64,000 nt of DNA from Amycolatopsis albispora (lineage in GTDB: Bacteria; Actinomycetota; Actinomycetes; Mycobacteriales; Pseudonocardiaceae): assembly GCF_003312875.1 (NCBI RefSeq), contig NZ_CP015163.1, positions 4,154,001 to 4,218,000 on the forward strand, given 5' to 3'. Numbering within the stretch: the first letter of the stretch is position 1; each line of letters begins with the position of its first letter. The notes under the pieces were generated by a model. The model had not been told where the DNA came from. It did no database searches and saw only the letters and a list, made by a program, of their open reading frames with translations. The translations under genes were made by a program, and so were the position numbers. Positions 44,894 through 53,092 of the stretch are shown here, piece by piece.

Positions 44894-45478
44894 TCACACT
44901 GAAAAACCGGGGCGAGGCAGATCCCCGGGACGGTCCACGTCGCGACCACTTCCCAAGTCACCGCACTCCACCAGCCGCAGATCCTCACGACCCGCCAGCC
45001 AGTGCCGCGCCCCCGCATCCCCCGAGACCGCGTCCGCGATTTCCGCCCAGTGCTCCCGCCCCAGCAACACCGGATGCCCGGGCACGCCACCATAAGCCGC
45101 CCGCGCCACCACGTCCGGCGCGGCCAGCCCGGCCAGCCTCCGCACCACCGGCCCGCCAACCCAGGGCAGATCCACCAGGTGCACCACCACCGCCGAAGCC
45201 GAAGCGTCCACAGTAGACAGAGCAAGCAACCCGGCCCGCAGCGAAGCGCCCATGCCCGAGGCCCAGTCCGCGGCGTGCACCGCGCGCACCTCCGAAGGCA
45301 ACAGCGCCTCGACCGACGAAGCCGCCGCCCCGGTCACCACCACCACCGGCGAGCAATCCGCCAGCGTCCGCAACGCCCGGAGCACCAGCGGCTCACCGTC
45401 CACTTCGGCCAGTGCCTTCGGCCCGCCGAACCGACGACCGGACCCCGCCGCCAGCAGCAGCCCGGCGCACTCACCCAC
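44894..45478 (-). CDS. MocA-like molybdenum cofactor nucleotidyltransferase
   Basis: 194 residues. N-terminal nucleotide-binding signature LLLAAGSGRRFGGPKALAEV (LxxGxGxRxGxxK), then VTGAAASSVEALLP and VVVHLVDLPWVGGPVVRRL with the metal-binding Asp. MocA attaches CMP to molybdopterin for xanthine-oxidase-family enzymes, so it may serve the CoxL enzyme encoded 14 kb away. It overlaps the IclR gene by 8 bases at the end of the pca operon. Alternative: another NTP transferase such as a 2-phospholactate guanylyltransferase-like enzyme. Confidence 0.78.
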   Translation of the reverse strand: MGECAGLLLAAGSGRRFGGPKALAEVDGEPLVLRALRTLADCSPVVVVTGAAASSVEALLPSEVRAVHAADWASGMGASLRAGLLALSTVDASASAVVVHLVDLPWVGGPVVRRLAGLAAPDVVARAAYGGVPGHPVLLGREHWAEIADAVSGDAGARHWLAGREDLRLVECGDLGSGRDVDRPGDLPRPGFSV

Positions 45479-46265
45479 GCGTAGCCCGCGAAGGCGGCGC
45501 GACGGCCAGATCGGCCTCGATGCGTTCGGCGGCGTCGAGCAGGCGCGGCACCATCTCGTCGCGCACCACGTCCAGTGAGGTCCGCGACGCGTGCGTGGAC
45601 ACGTTCACCGCGGCGACCACCTTCCCGTCGCGCCCCCGGATCGGGGCGGCGACCGAGCGCAGCCCCTCCTCCAGTTCCTGGTCCACCAGCGCCCACCCGC
45701 GCCCGCGCACCTCGGCCAGCTCCGCCCGCAACGCGGCCTCCGAGGTCAGCGTGTGCGAGGTCAGCCGGTCCAGCCGCGCCTGCGCCAGGTACTCGTCCAG
45801 CCGGTCGTCGGGCAGCCCGGCCAGCAGCACGTGCCCCATCGACGTCGCGTACGCCGGGAACCGCGTGCCCACGTTGATCGAGACCGTCATGATCCGCGAC
45901 ACCGCCACCCGCGCCACGTAGACGATGTCGCCACCCTCCAGCACCGACACCGAACTCGACTCGTGCACCTCGGCGGACAGCCGCTCCAGGTGCGGCGTGG
46001 CCACCTCGGGCAGCGACATGCTGGACAGGTACGCGTACCCCAGCTCCAGCACCCGCGCGGTCAGCGAGAAGTACTTGCCGTCGGTGCGCACGTACCCCAG
46101 GTCGGCCAGGGTGAGCAGGAACCGCCGGGCCGCCGCCCTGGTCAGCCCGGTGGTCCTGGCGACGTCGCTCAGCGTCAGCTCGGGTGCGTCCGCGCCGAAC
46201 GCGCGGATCACCGCCAGCCCGCGGTCCAGCGACTGCACGTGGTGCGCGCCCCGGGTCTCGTCCAT
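45471..46265 (-). CDS. pcaR: IclR-family regulator, PcaR/PobR type
   Basis: 264 residues from ATG 46265. N-terminal winged helix: HHVQSLDRGLAVIRAFGADA, LTLSDVARTTGLTRAAARRF. The ligand domain has SVSVLEGGDIVYVARV and INVGTRFPAYATSMGHVLLA, the conserved IclR sensor motifs. It is the last pathway gene of the pca operon, 10 bp after pcaC. PcaR homologues activate pca genes in response to beta-ketoadipate; whether this one activates or represses cannot be read here. Confidence 0.88.
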   Translation of the reverse strand: MDETRGAHHVQSLDRGLAVIRAFGADAPELTLSDVARTTGLTRAAARRFLLTLADLGYVRTDGKYFSLTARVLELGYAYLSSMSLPEVATPHLERLSAEVHESSSVSVLEGGDIVYVARVAVSRIMTVSINVGTRFPAYATSMGHVLLAGLPDDRLDEYLAQARLDRLTSHTLTSEAALRAELAEVRGRGWALVDQELEEGLRSVAAPIRGRDGKVVAAVNVSTHASRTSLDVVRDEMVPRLLDAAERIEADLAVAPPSRATRG

Positions 46266-46275
46266 GCCCCCGACT

Positions 46276-46683
46276 CTAGTCGGCGGGCCGGGGAACGGCG
46301 GACTCCTCACCCAGCTCGGCGAGTACCCGCTGCGCCACCGCGAACGCGGCGTTCCCGGCCGGCGCCCCCGCGTAGACCGCGGTGTGCAGCAGCACCTCGG
46401 AGATCTCGGCCGGCGTGAGTCCATTGTGGATGGCCACGCGGACGTGCATGGCGAGTTCCTCGTGGCAGTGCAGGGCGGTCAGCGCGGCCAGCGTCACGCA
46501 GCTGCGGGTGCGCCGGTCCAGTCCCGGCCGGGTCCACACCGAGCCCCACGCCGACCGGGTGATCCAGTCCTGGAACGGCTGCGAAAACTCGGTCGTGTTC
46601 GCCACCGCGCGGTCCACGTGCGCGTCCCCGAGCACCTCGCGGCGGACGCGGATGCCGTCGGCGTACAGCTCGTCGTCGCTCAT
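46276..46683 (-). CDS. pcaC: 4-carboxymuconolactone decarboxylase
   Basis: 135 residues, the size of a stand-alone PcaC. Conserved DRRTRSCVTLAALTALHCHE and LAMHVRVAIHNGLTPAEISE, with HTAVYAGAPAGNAAFAVA. It removes CO2 from gamma-carboxymuconolactone to give beta-ketoadipate enol-lactone. In many actinobacteria this domain is fused to PcaD as PcaL; here it is a separate gene with its ATG overlapping the pcaD stop (ATGA). Confidence 0.93.
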   Translation of the reverse strand: MSDDELYADGIRVRREVLGDAHVDRAVANTTEFSQPFQDWITRSAWGSVWTRPGLDRRTRSCVTLAALTALHCHEELAMHVRVAIHNGLTPAEISEVLLHTAVYAGAPAGNAAFAVAQRVLAELGEESAVPRPAD

Positions 46684-47441
46684 CGGGCCGCCAGCCTGGC
46701 CAGGATCAGCTCGCTGAACTCGCCGGGCCGCTCCACGTTGCCCAGGTGCGCGGCGCCCTGGACCTCGGCGAACCGCGCGTCCGGAACGGCGTCGGCGATC
46801 GCCCTGCCGTGCGGTGGCAGGGTGGCCGGGTCCTCCGAAGTGCTGATCACCAGCGTGGGCACGGTGATCGCGGCCAGCTCGCCGGTCAGGTCCATCACCT
46901 CGATCGCCGCGCAGCAGCCCGCATAGCCTTCGTCCGAAGTGGACGCGACCATCCGCTCCAGCTCCGCCCGGCGCTCGGCGGGGAAGGCCGGGGTGACCCA
47001 CCGGTCCACCACCGACGACGCCAGCGATTCGGTCCCGCCCGCACGGACCGCGCGAATCCGGTCGGCCCACATCTCCGGCGGCCCCAGCTTCGCCGAAGTG
47101 CAGCACAGCACCAGCGAAAGCAGCCGATCGGAGGCGTGCGCGCCCAGCCACATCCCGACCATCCCGCCCAGCGACAGCCCGGCGAAGTGCGCCTTCTCCA
47201 CCTCCAGCCGGTCCAGCAGCGCCAGCACGTCCCCGCCGAGATCGGCGATGCGATACGGGCCTTCCGGCGCCGGCGAACCGCCGTGCCCGCGGTGGTCGTA
47301 CCGGATCACCCGGTACCCGGCTTCAGTGAGCGGCCGGACCTGCGGCTCCCACATCGCCAGCGTGCTGCCCAGCGAACCGCTGAGCACCACCGCCTCGCCG
47401 GTGGCCGGCCCGTCGATCACGTGGTGGACCTCGACTGTCAC
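46680..47441 (-). CDS. pcaD: 3-oxoadipate enol-lactonase
   Basis: 253 residues, alpha/beta hydrolase. The nucleophile Ser is in FAGLSLGGMVGMWLGAHA, the oxyanion region VVLSGSLGSTLAMWEPQ, and the late His in VQGAAHLGNVERP. It hydrolyses the enol-lactone to beta-ketoadipate. It follows pcaG after 8 bp; no pcaB gene intervenes. Ends in the pcaC start codon. Confidence 0.92.
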   Translation of the reverse strand: MTVEVHHVIDGPATGEAVVLSGSLGSTLAMWEPQVRPLTEAGYRVIRYDHRGHGGSPAPEGPYRIADLGGDVLALLDRLEVEKAHFAGLSLGGMVGMWLGAHASDRLLSLVLCCTSAKLGPPEMWADRIRAVRAGGTESLASSVVDRWVTPAFPAERRAELERMVASTSDEGYAGCCAAIEVMDLTGELAAITVPTLVISTSEDPATLPPHGRAIADAVPDARFAEVQGAAHLGNVERPGEFSELILARLAAR

Positions 47442-47449
47442 CGCGACTC

Positions 47450-47995
47450 CTAAACCTCGAAGAACACCGTCTCGCCCTCGCCCTGCAGGCGCACGTCGAA
47501 CCGGTAGCCGTCACCCTCGCGTACCGCGATCAGCGTGCCACGGCGGTCCTCCGGCACCGAGTTGAGCACTTCGTCGGCGGCGTTCGCCTCGGCGTGCTCG
47601 GGGAAGTAGATCCGCGTGACCACCCGGTGCAGCAGGCCGCGGCCCAGCACGGAGACGTCGATGTGCGGCGCCTGCGTCCGCCCGTCGCGACCCGGCACCG
47701 GGCCGGGCACCACGGTGCGGATGGACCACCGGCCCCGCTCGTCGGTGGGGCAGCGGCCGAACCCGCGGAACCCGGCCACCCGCCCGCGCGGGTCGTCGGG
47801 GTGGTCGAACCGGCCGTCGGCGTCGGCCTGCCAGGTCTCGACCAGCGCGTCCGGCACCGGGTCGCCGTTGCCGTCGTAGACCACCCCGCGCAGCACCACC
47901 GCACCCGGCGTGCCGTCGGGCACCACCTCCGGCCCGTCGTCCCACGGCAGGCCGATCGACAGGTACGGCCCCACGGTCTGCGAAGGAGTGCTCAT
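47450..47995 (-). CDS. pcaG: protocatechuate 3,4-dioxygenase alpha subunit
   Basis: 181 residues. It begins TPSQTVGPYLSIGLPW, with the intradiol dioxygenase core LRGVVYDGNGDPVPDALVET and RTQAPHIDVSVLGRGLLHRV. The alpha subunit lacks the iron ligands and builds the active-site wall. The ATG at 47995 overlaps the pcaH stop (ATGA), which couples translation of the two subunits. Confidence 0.95.
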   Translation of the reverse strand: MSTPSQTVGPYLSIGLPWDDGPEVVPDGTPGAVVLRGVVYDGNGDPVPDALVETWQADADGRFDHPDDPRGRVAGFRGFGRCPTDERGRWSIRTVVPGPVPGRDGRTQAPHIDVSVLGRGLLHRVVTRIYFPEHAEANAADEVLNSVPEDRRGTLIAVREGDGYRFDVRLQGEGETVFFEV

Positions 47996-48717
47996 TCGTC
48001 GTCCTCCTCGTCCTCGACGTCCTCGAACACCGAGGCGTTCCGGCCGCGCAGCACGATGTCGAACTCGTAGGCCAGCGCCCATTCCGGCTGCGTGCGCTCC
48101 AGATCGAAGCGGGAGACCATGCGCATCCGCGCCTTCTCGTCCGGGATGGAGTTGAAGATCGGGTCCTGCCCGAACAGCGGGTCCTCCGGGAAGTACATCT
48201 GGGTGACCAGGCGCTGGGTGAACGAGGTGCCGAACACCGAGAAGTGGATGTGCGCCGGCCGCCAGGCGTTGTCGTGGTTCTTCCACGGGTAGGCGCCCGG
48301 CTTGATGGTGGTGAACTCGTAGTGCCCGTTGTCGTCGGTGAGCGTGCGCCCGACCCCGTCGAAGTTCGGGTCCAGCGGCGACGGCCAGCGGTCGCCGGTG
48401 TGCTTGTAGCGCCCGCCCGCGTTGGCCTGCCAGATCTCCACCAGCGAGTTGCGCACCGGGCGGCCGTCACCGTCGAGCAGCCGCCCGTGCACCACGATCC
48501 GCTGGCCCTGCGGCTCACCGGCGTGCTGCCGGGTCAGGTCGTTGTCGTGCTCGCCGAGCCTGCCCGGCCCGAGCAGCGGGCCGGTCACCTCGGTGAGCAT
48601 CTGCGGCAGCAGCACCAGCGGCTGCTTCGGGTGCCGCAGCGCGGTCGAGCGGTAACCGGGAAAGCCCAGCGGCGGGTGGGTGCCCTCGGGATCCTTGCGG
48701 TATTCGGGCAGGCTCAT
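47992..48717 (-). CDS. pcaH: protocatechuate 3,4-dioxygenase beta subunit
   Basis: 241 residues. It carries the non-haem Fe(III) ligands: Tyr in NAGGRYKHTGD, Tyr in IKPGAYPWKNHDNAW, and the two His of RPAHIHFSVFG. It opens the protocatechuate ring to 3-carboxy-cis,cis-muconate. The very acidic tail (VFEDVEDEEDDE) is unusual. It follows pcaF after 14 bp. Confidence 0.96.
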   Translation of the reverse strand: MSLPEYRKDPEGTHPPLGFPGYRSTALRHPKQPLVLLPQMLTEVTGPLLGPGRLGEHDNDLTRQHAGEPQGQRIVVHGRLLDGDGRPVRNSLVEIWQANAGGRYKHTGDRWPSPLDPNFDGVGRTLTDDNGHYEFTTIKPGAYPWKNHDNAWRPAHIHFSVFGTSFTQRLVTQMYFPEDPLFGQDPIFNSIPDEKARMRMVSRFDLERTQPEWALAYEFDIVLRGRNASVFEDVEDEEDDE

Positions 48718-48731
48718 ACTGCTCTCCCTTC

Positions 48732-49907
48732 TCAGGCTTCCAGCACCACGGCCAGGCCCTGGCCGACGCCGATGCAGATGGCGGCCAGCCCCCAGCCACC
48801 ACCGCGGCGGCGGAGGTCGTGCGCGAGCGTGCCGAGGATGCGGCCGCCCGACGCGCCGAGCGGGTGCCCGATGGCGATCGCACCGCCGTGCGGGTTCACC
48901 TTGGCCGGGTCCAGCTTCGGCCAGTCACGCAGGCACGCCAGCGACTGCGCGGCGAAGGCCTCGTTCAGCTCGACCACGGCGAGGTCGTCCCAGCCGATGC
49001 CCGCGCGCTCCAGCGCGATCTCGGCGGCACGAACCGGCCCGATGCCGAAGACGTCGGGGTCCACCCCGGCCGCGCCACGACCGGCGATGCGCGCCAGCGG
49101 CGTGGCGCCGACGCGGTCGGCGGCGGCCCGGTCGCCGAGCAGCACCGCGGAGGCACCGTCGTTGAGCGGCGACGCGTTGCCCGCGGTGACCGTGCCCTCC
49201 TTGCGGAACACCGGCTTGAGCTTGGCCAGTTTCTCCGGCGACGAGTCCGGCCGGATGCCCTCGTCCCTGGTCAGCTCGACGCCGGGCACCGGCACCACCA
49301 GGTTGTCGTAGAAGCCGTCGTCCCACGCCTTGGCCGCGTTGACGTGGCTGCGCGCGGCGAACTCGTCCTGCTCGTCACGCCCGATGCCGTACCGCTCGGC
49401 GAGCAGTTCGGTGGACTCCCCCAGCGAGACCGTCCACTGCTCCGGCATCGCCGGATTGACCATGCGCCAGCCGAGCGCGGTGGAGTACATGGTCTGGTTG
49501 CCGTTCGGGAAGGCCTTCTCCGGCTTCGGCACCACCCACGGCGACCGGCTCATCGACTCCACGCCACCGGCCACCACCAGCGACGCGTCCCCGGTGGCGA
49601 TCAGCCTGCTGGCCTGGGCGACCGCGTCGAGCCCCGAACCGCACAGCCGGTTCACCGTGCCGCCGGGGATCGAGGTCGGCCAGCCGGCCAGCAGCGTGGC
49701 CATCCGCGCCACGTTCCGGTTGTCCTCACCGGCGCCGTTGGCGTTGCCGAGCACCACCTCGTCCACAGTGGACGGATCGAGCCCGGACCGCTCGCCCAGC
49801 GCCCGCAGCACGTGCGCGGCCAGGTCGTCGGGCCGGGTGCCCGCCAGCGCGCCGCCGTACTTGCCGAACGGGGTCCGCACGGCGTCCAGCACGTATACCT
49901 CGGTCAT
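48732..49907 (-). CDS. pcaF: beta-ketoadipyl-CoA thiolase
   Basis: 391 residues from ATG 49907. Thiolase active-site Cys in TVNRLCGSGLDAVAQAS, the His in GHPLGASGGRIL and the second Cys in GWGLAAICIGVGQGLAV. It cleaves beta-ketoadipyl-CoA to succinyl-CoA and acetyl-CoA. Overlaps the pcaJ stop. GTCCACAGTGGAC at 49761-49773 encodes S-T-V-D. Another acetyl-CoA acyltransferase role is possible, but the operon context is strong. Confidence 0.93.
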   Translation of the reverse strand: MTEVYVLDAVRTPFGKYGGALAGTRPDDLAAHVLRALGERSGLDPSTVDEVVLGNANGAGEDNRNVARMATLLAGWPTSIPGGTVNRLCGSGLDAVAQASRLIATGDASLVVAGGVESMSRSPWVVPKPEKAFPNGNQTMYSTALGWRMVNPAMPEQWTVSLGESTELLAERYGIGRDEQDEFAARSHVNAAKAWDDGFYDNLVVPVPGVELTRDEGIRPDSSPEKLAKLKPVFRKEGTVTAGNASPLNDGASAVLLGDRAAADRVGATPLARIAGRGAAGVDPDVFGIGPVRAAEIALERAGIGWDDLAVVELNEAFAAQSLACLRDWPKLDPAKVNPHGGAIAIGHPLGASGGRILGTLAHDLRRRGGGWGLAAICIGVGQGLAVVLEA

Positions 49908-50656
49908 TCGCCCGCCTTCTTCAGCTCTCGCAACCCGGTCAGTTCCGCCTCGGTCGGCTCCGGCGTGCGCCGCAGGTCGTCGGCGACCTTCAGCTCCCAC
50001 CCGGTCGCCTCGCGCACCTGCGCCACCTCGACCCCGGGGTGCAGGTCGGTCAGCGTCAGCTCGGCGGTCTCCGGATCCGGTCGCAGCAGGCCGAGATCGG
50101 TGACCACCAGGGTAGGCCCGGCGCCGGGCAGGCCGAGGCGCGCGCGGTCACCGCGGCCGGTCCCGTGGCCGAACGAGGTGACGAAGTCGACCTTCTCCAC
50201 GAACGCGCGCTTGCTCTGGCGCAGCACCACAAAAACCTCGCGGCAGGAGGCGGCGATCTCCGGCGCGCCACCGGCACCCGGCAGGCGCACCTTCGGATCG
50301 GCGTAGTCGTCGCCGATCACCGTGGTGTTGATGTTGCCGAACTTGTCCAGCTGGGCGGCACCGAGGAAGCCGACGTCGATCCGGCCGGGCTGCAGCCAGT
50401 AGTTGAACACCTCGGGCACGCTGACCACCGCGTCCGCGGTCTCGGCCAGCTCGCCGTCCCCGATGGACAGCGGCAGCCGGGACGGCTTCGCGCCGAGGCA
50501 GCCGGATTCGTAGACCAGCACCAGGTTCGGCGCGTGCGAGCGGCGGGCGAGATTGGCCGCGGTGCTCGGCAGCCCGATGCCCACGAAGCAGGACATGCCG
50601 TCCTTGAGCGCGCGGGCGGCCGCGATGCTCATCATCTCGTCGGTGGTGTAGTTCAC
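49904..50656 (-). CDS. pcaJ: 3-oxoadipate CoA-transferase subunit B
   Basis: 250 residues from GTG 50656, GTGA overlap with pcaI. The family I CoA-transferase catalytic Glu lies in LVLVYESGCLGAKP. DVGFLGAAQLDKFGNINTTV follows. With PcaI it moves CoA from succinyl-CoA to beta-ketoadipate. A longer frame spanning the upstream gene is a shadow. Confidence 0.93.
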   Translation of the reverse strand: MNYTTDEMMSIAAARALKDGMSCFVGIGLPSTAANLARRSHAPNLVLVYESGCLGAKPSRLPLSIGDGELAETADAVVSVPEVFNYWLQPGRIDVGFLGAAQLDKFGNINTTVIGDDYADPKVRLPGAGGAPEIAASCREVFVVLRQSKRAFVEKVDFVTSFGHGTGRGDRARLGLPGAGPTLVVTDLGLLRPDPETAELTLTDLHPGVEVAQVREATGWELKVADDLRRTPEPTEAELTGLRELKKAGE

Positions 50657-51453
50657 GCCGCCACCTCCGCCAGCCACTTGCCGAACTCCTCGCGGTCGCG
50701 GCTCACCGCGTCCCACGCCTGGTAACCCGCGTTGTCCCGGTCGTAGTACCCGGCCGCGTAGGAGGGCTTGGCCCCGCCCGGCGCCTCGGCGACCGCGGTC
50801 ACCGCCCACGACGGCAGCACCAGCGCGCCAGGACGCGGCTCCAGTTCGTCGACGATCTCTTCGACGGTGACCAGCGAGCGCTTGGCCGCGAGCACCGCCT
50901 CCTTCTGCACGCCGGCGATGCCCCACAGCTGCACGTTCCCGGCGCGGTCGGCGCGCTGGGCGTGCACGATGGTCACGTCCGGGTTGAGCGCGGGCACCGC
51001 GGCCAGCTGCTCGCCGGTGAACGGGCAGGTGATCGGCTTGATGGTGGCGGTGTGCCGGGGCAGGTCGGTGCCGGAGTAACCACGCAGCACGGCGAACGGC
51101 AGCCCGGAGGCACCGGCCACGTAGCGGTTGGCCATGCCGGCGTGGCTGTGCTCCTCGATCTCCAGCGGCACCGGCCAGCCGTGCTGGACCGCGTCGCGGA
51201 ACCGGTGCAGCGAGCCGACCCCGGGGTTGCCGCCCCACGAGAAGATCAGCTTGCTCGCGCACCCGGCGCCGATCAGCTGGTCGTAGACGATGTCCGGGGT
51301 CATCCGCACCAGGGTCAGCCCGCGACGGCCCTGCCGGATGATCTCGTGCCCGGCGGCCACCGGGATCAGGTGGGTGAATCCCTCCAGCGCCACCGTGTCG
51401 CCGTCGCGGACGAGGCCGGCCACTCCGTCCGCGAGCGAGACGAGTTCCGCCAT
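50653..51453 (-). CDS. pcaI: 3-oxoadipate CoA-transferase subunit A
   Basis: 266 residues. It contains DGDTVALEGFTHLIPVAAGH (the GxGxxG-like CoA-binding opening), FSWGGNPGVGSLHRFRDAVQ and QRADRAGNVQLWG. First gene of the pca operon; its upstream region holds a 15-bp GTTC-N7-GAAC dyad. Length is typical of the actinobacterial subunit A. Confidence 0.93.
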   Translation of the reverse strand: MAELVSLADGVAGLVRDGDTVALEGFTHLIPVAAGHEIIRQGRRGLTLVRMTPDIVYDQLIGAGCASKLIFSWGGNPGVGSLHRFRDAVQHGWPVPLEIEEHSHAGMANRYVAGASGLPFAVLRGYSGTDLPRHTATIKPITCPFTGEQLAAVPALNPDVTIVHAQRADRAGNVQLWGIAGVQKEAVLAAKRSLVTVEEIVDELEPRPGALVLPSWAVTAVAEAPGGAKPSYAAGYYDRDNAGYQAWDAVSRDREEFGKWLAEVAA

Positions 51454-51489
51454 CGCCAGCTCCCTTGCATGTTCGCATTCCGCACACTA

Positions 51490-51504
51490 GTTCTACATAT
51501 GAAC
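51490..51504. promoter_or_regulatory. candidate operator upstream of pcaI
   Basis: GTTC-TACATAT-GAAC, a 15-bp dyad similar in spacing to sites used by IclR-type pca/pob regulators. It lies 37 bp before the pcaI start, in an AT-richer gap (ACTAGTTCTACATATGAACA). It might equally serve the MarR protein encoded next to it. Confidence 0.45.
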
Positions 51505-51534
51505 ATAGCACGGAAGCCGCGGGCACGGAACGCG

Positions 51535-52008
51535 CTAACGGGTGTGTTCGGCGCTCTCCCGCTTCGCCTCCCCCGCGTCGACCACCCGGCTGAGGATGCG
51601 CACCAGTTCCTCGCGGTCCTCCGGCGGCAGGCAGCCGACCATGCCCTCGGTCATCCGGGCCGCACGCACCGAGAGCTCGCCGAACAGGGCGTGCCCGGCG
51701 TCGGTCAGGCTCAGCAGGTTCCGCCGCCGGTCGCCCGGATCGCGGTCGCGGCGCAGCAGGCCGCGGTCGATCAGCCGGTTCACCACCGCGCCCACCGTCG
51801 AGGTGTCCAGCGAGACCTCGCGCGAGAGCGCGTTCTGGTCGGTCTCCGGATTGAGCGCCACCGCGCTCAGCACCGCGAACTGGGTCGAGGTGACCTCTTT
51901 GGACACTTCGGCGGACCACAGGTAGGTGTGGATCTGCTGGGCCCGCCGGATCAGGTGCCCGGTGTGCCGGTGTGCGTCCACGCCAACCCCCGGTGTCGAG
52001 ATCGTCAT
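51535..52008 (-). CDS. MarR-family transcriptional regulator
   Basis: 157 residues from ATG 52008. The winged helix includes TSTQFAVLSAVALNPETDQN, LSREVSLDTSTVGAVVNRLI and RRDRDPGDRRRNLLSLTDAG, the diagnostic MarR wing. Same strand and 81 bp upstream of pcaI. Streptomyces uses the MarR protein PcaV, which binds protocatechuate, for its pca genes; a similar role is plausible. This would make it a second regulator besides the IclR protein. Confidence 0.85.
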   Translation of the reverse strand: MTISTPGVGVDAHRHTGHLIRRAQQIHTYLWSAEVSKEVTSTQFAVLSAVALNPETDQNALSREVSLDTSTVGAVVNRLIDRGLLRRDRDPGDRRRNLLSLTDAGHALFGELSVRAARMTEGMVGCLPPEDREELVRILSRVVDAGEAKRESAEHTR

Positions 52009-52135
52009 CCGCAATCCCTCCCGTCGAAACTGTGTGCCGTCACCAACAAACACGTGCCGTGGTCGCGACCGGTTCACGACGGGGGCCCGCCGGGCTATGT
52101 TGGGCGGGACGCCGAGCGCAGGAGGTAAGCCGAAA

Positions 52136-53092
52136 GTGCCGAAGATCGTGGTCACCGGGCAGCTGGCGGAACCGGCGCTGAAGGTGCTCGGCGAGGTGGG
52201 TGAGGTGTGGGTCGCCGAAAGCCAGCTCGGGCCCGATGAGCTGCGTGAACGGGTCGCGGGCGCCCACGCGCTGGTGACCATGGTCGGGGACAGGGTGGAC
52301 GGCGCGGTGGCCGACGCGGCCGGGCCGGACCTCGCGGTGGTAGCCAACGTGGCCGTCGGTTACGACAACCTGGACGTGAAGGCGCTCACCGAGCGCGGGG
52401 TGACGGTGACGAACACCCCGGGTGTGCTCACCGAGGCGACCGCGGACCTGGCGTTCGGCCTGCTGCTGATGTGCACCCGGCGGCTCGGTGAGGGCGAGCG
52501 GCTGCTGCGCTCGCGCACCCCGTGGACCTTCCACCTCGGCTTCATGCTCGGCGCCGGGCTGCAGGGCCGCACCCTCGGCATCGTCGGCCTCGGGCAGATC
52601 GGCCGGGCGATGGCCCGCCGGGCCAAGGCGTTCGGCCTCGAGATTGTCTACAGTGGACGGAACAGGGCACCGGCCGAGGTGGAGGCCGAGCTGGGCGCGC
52701 GGCGGCTGCCGCTGGACGAACTGCTGCGGTCGGCCGACTTCGTCTCGCTGCACTGCCCGCTCACACCGGAGACCCGGCACCTGATCAACGCAGACACGCT
52801 GCGGACCATGAAGCCCGGCGCGTACCTGGTCAACACCACGCGCGGCGCGGTGGTCGACGAGCCCGCGCTGGCCGAGGCGCTCGCCGACGGCGTGCTGGCC
52901 GGCGCCGCGCTGGACGTGTTCGAGAAGGAACCAGAAGTCGAACCCCGGCTGCTCGAACTGGAGAACGTGGTGATCACCCCGCACCTCGGCTCGGCGACCG
53001 TGGAAACCCGCACCGAAATGGCCCTGCTCGCGGCACGCAACGTGGCCGCCGTGCTGTCGGGCGAGCCCGCGCTCACGGCGGTGACAGCGTGA
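52136..53092 (+). CDS. D-isomer-specific 2-hydroxyacid dehydrogenase (glyoxylate/hydroxypyruvate reductase type)
   Basis: 318 residues from GTG 52136, which has AGGAGG ten bases upstream. The nucleotide motif is LGIVGLGQIGRAMARRAKAF, the substrate Arg region LVNTTRGAVVDEPAL, and the acid/His pair lies in ENVVITPHLGSATVETR. NVAVGYDNLDVKALTERGV is typical of glyoxylate reductase. With the overlapping glycerate kinase gene it gives the route from glyoxylate or hydroxypyruvate to phosphoglycerate. Confidence 0.9.
   Translation: MPKIVVTGQLAEPALKVLGEVGEVWVAESQLGPDELRERVAGAHALVTMVGDRVDGAVADAAGPDLAVVANVAVGYDNLDVKALTERGVTVTNTPGVLTEATADLAFGLLLMCTRRLGEGERLLRSRTPWTFHLGFMLGAGLQGRTLGIVGLGQIGRAMARRAKAFGLEIVYSGRNRAPAEVEAELGARRLPLDELLRSADFVSLHCPLTPETRHLINADTLRTMKPGAYLVNTTRGAVVDEPALAEALADGVLAGAALDVFEKEPEVEPRLLELENVVITPHLGSATVETRTEMALLAARNVAAVLSGEPALTAVTA

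Noticed and set aside
46276..47441. Programmed frameshift making a PcaL fusion from pcaD and pcaC
   Set aside because: The junction is a plain ATGA overlap with a good start, and I see no slippery heptamer or downstream pseudoknot; separate proteins are simpler.
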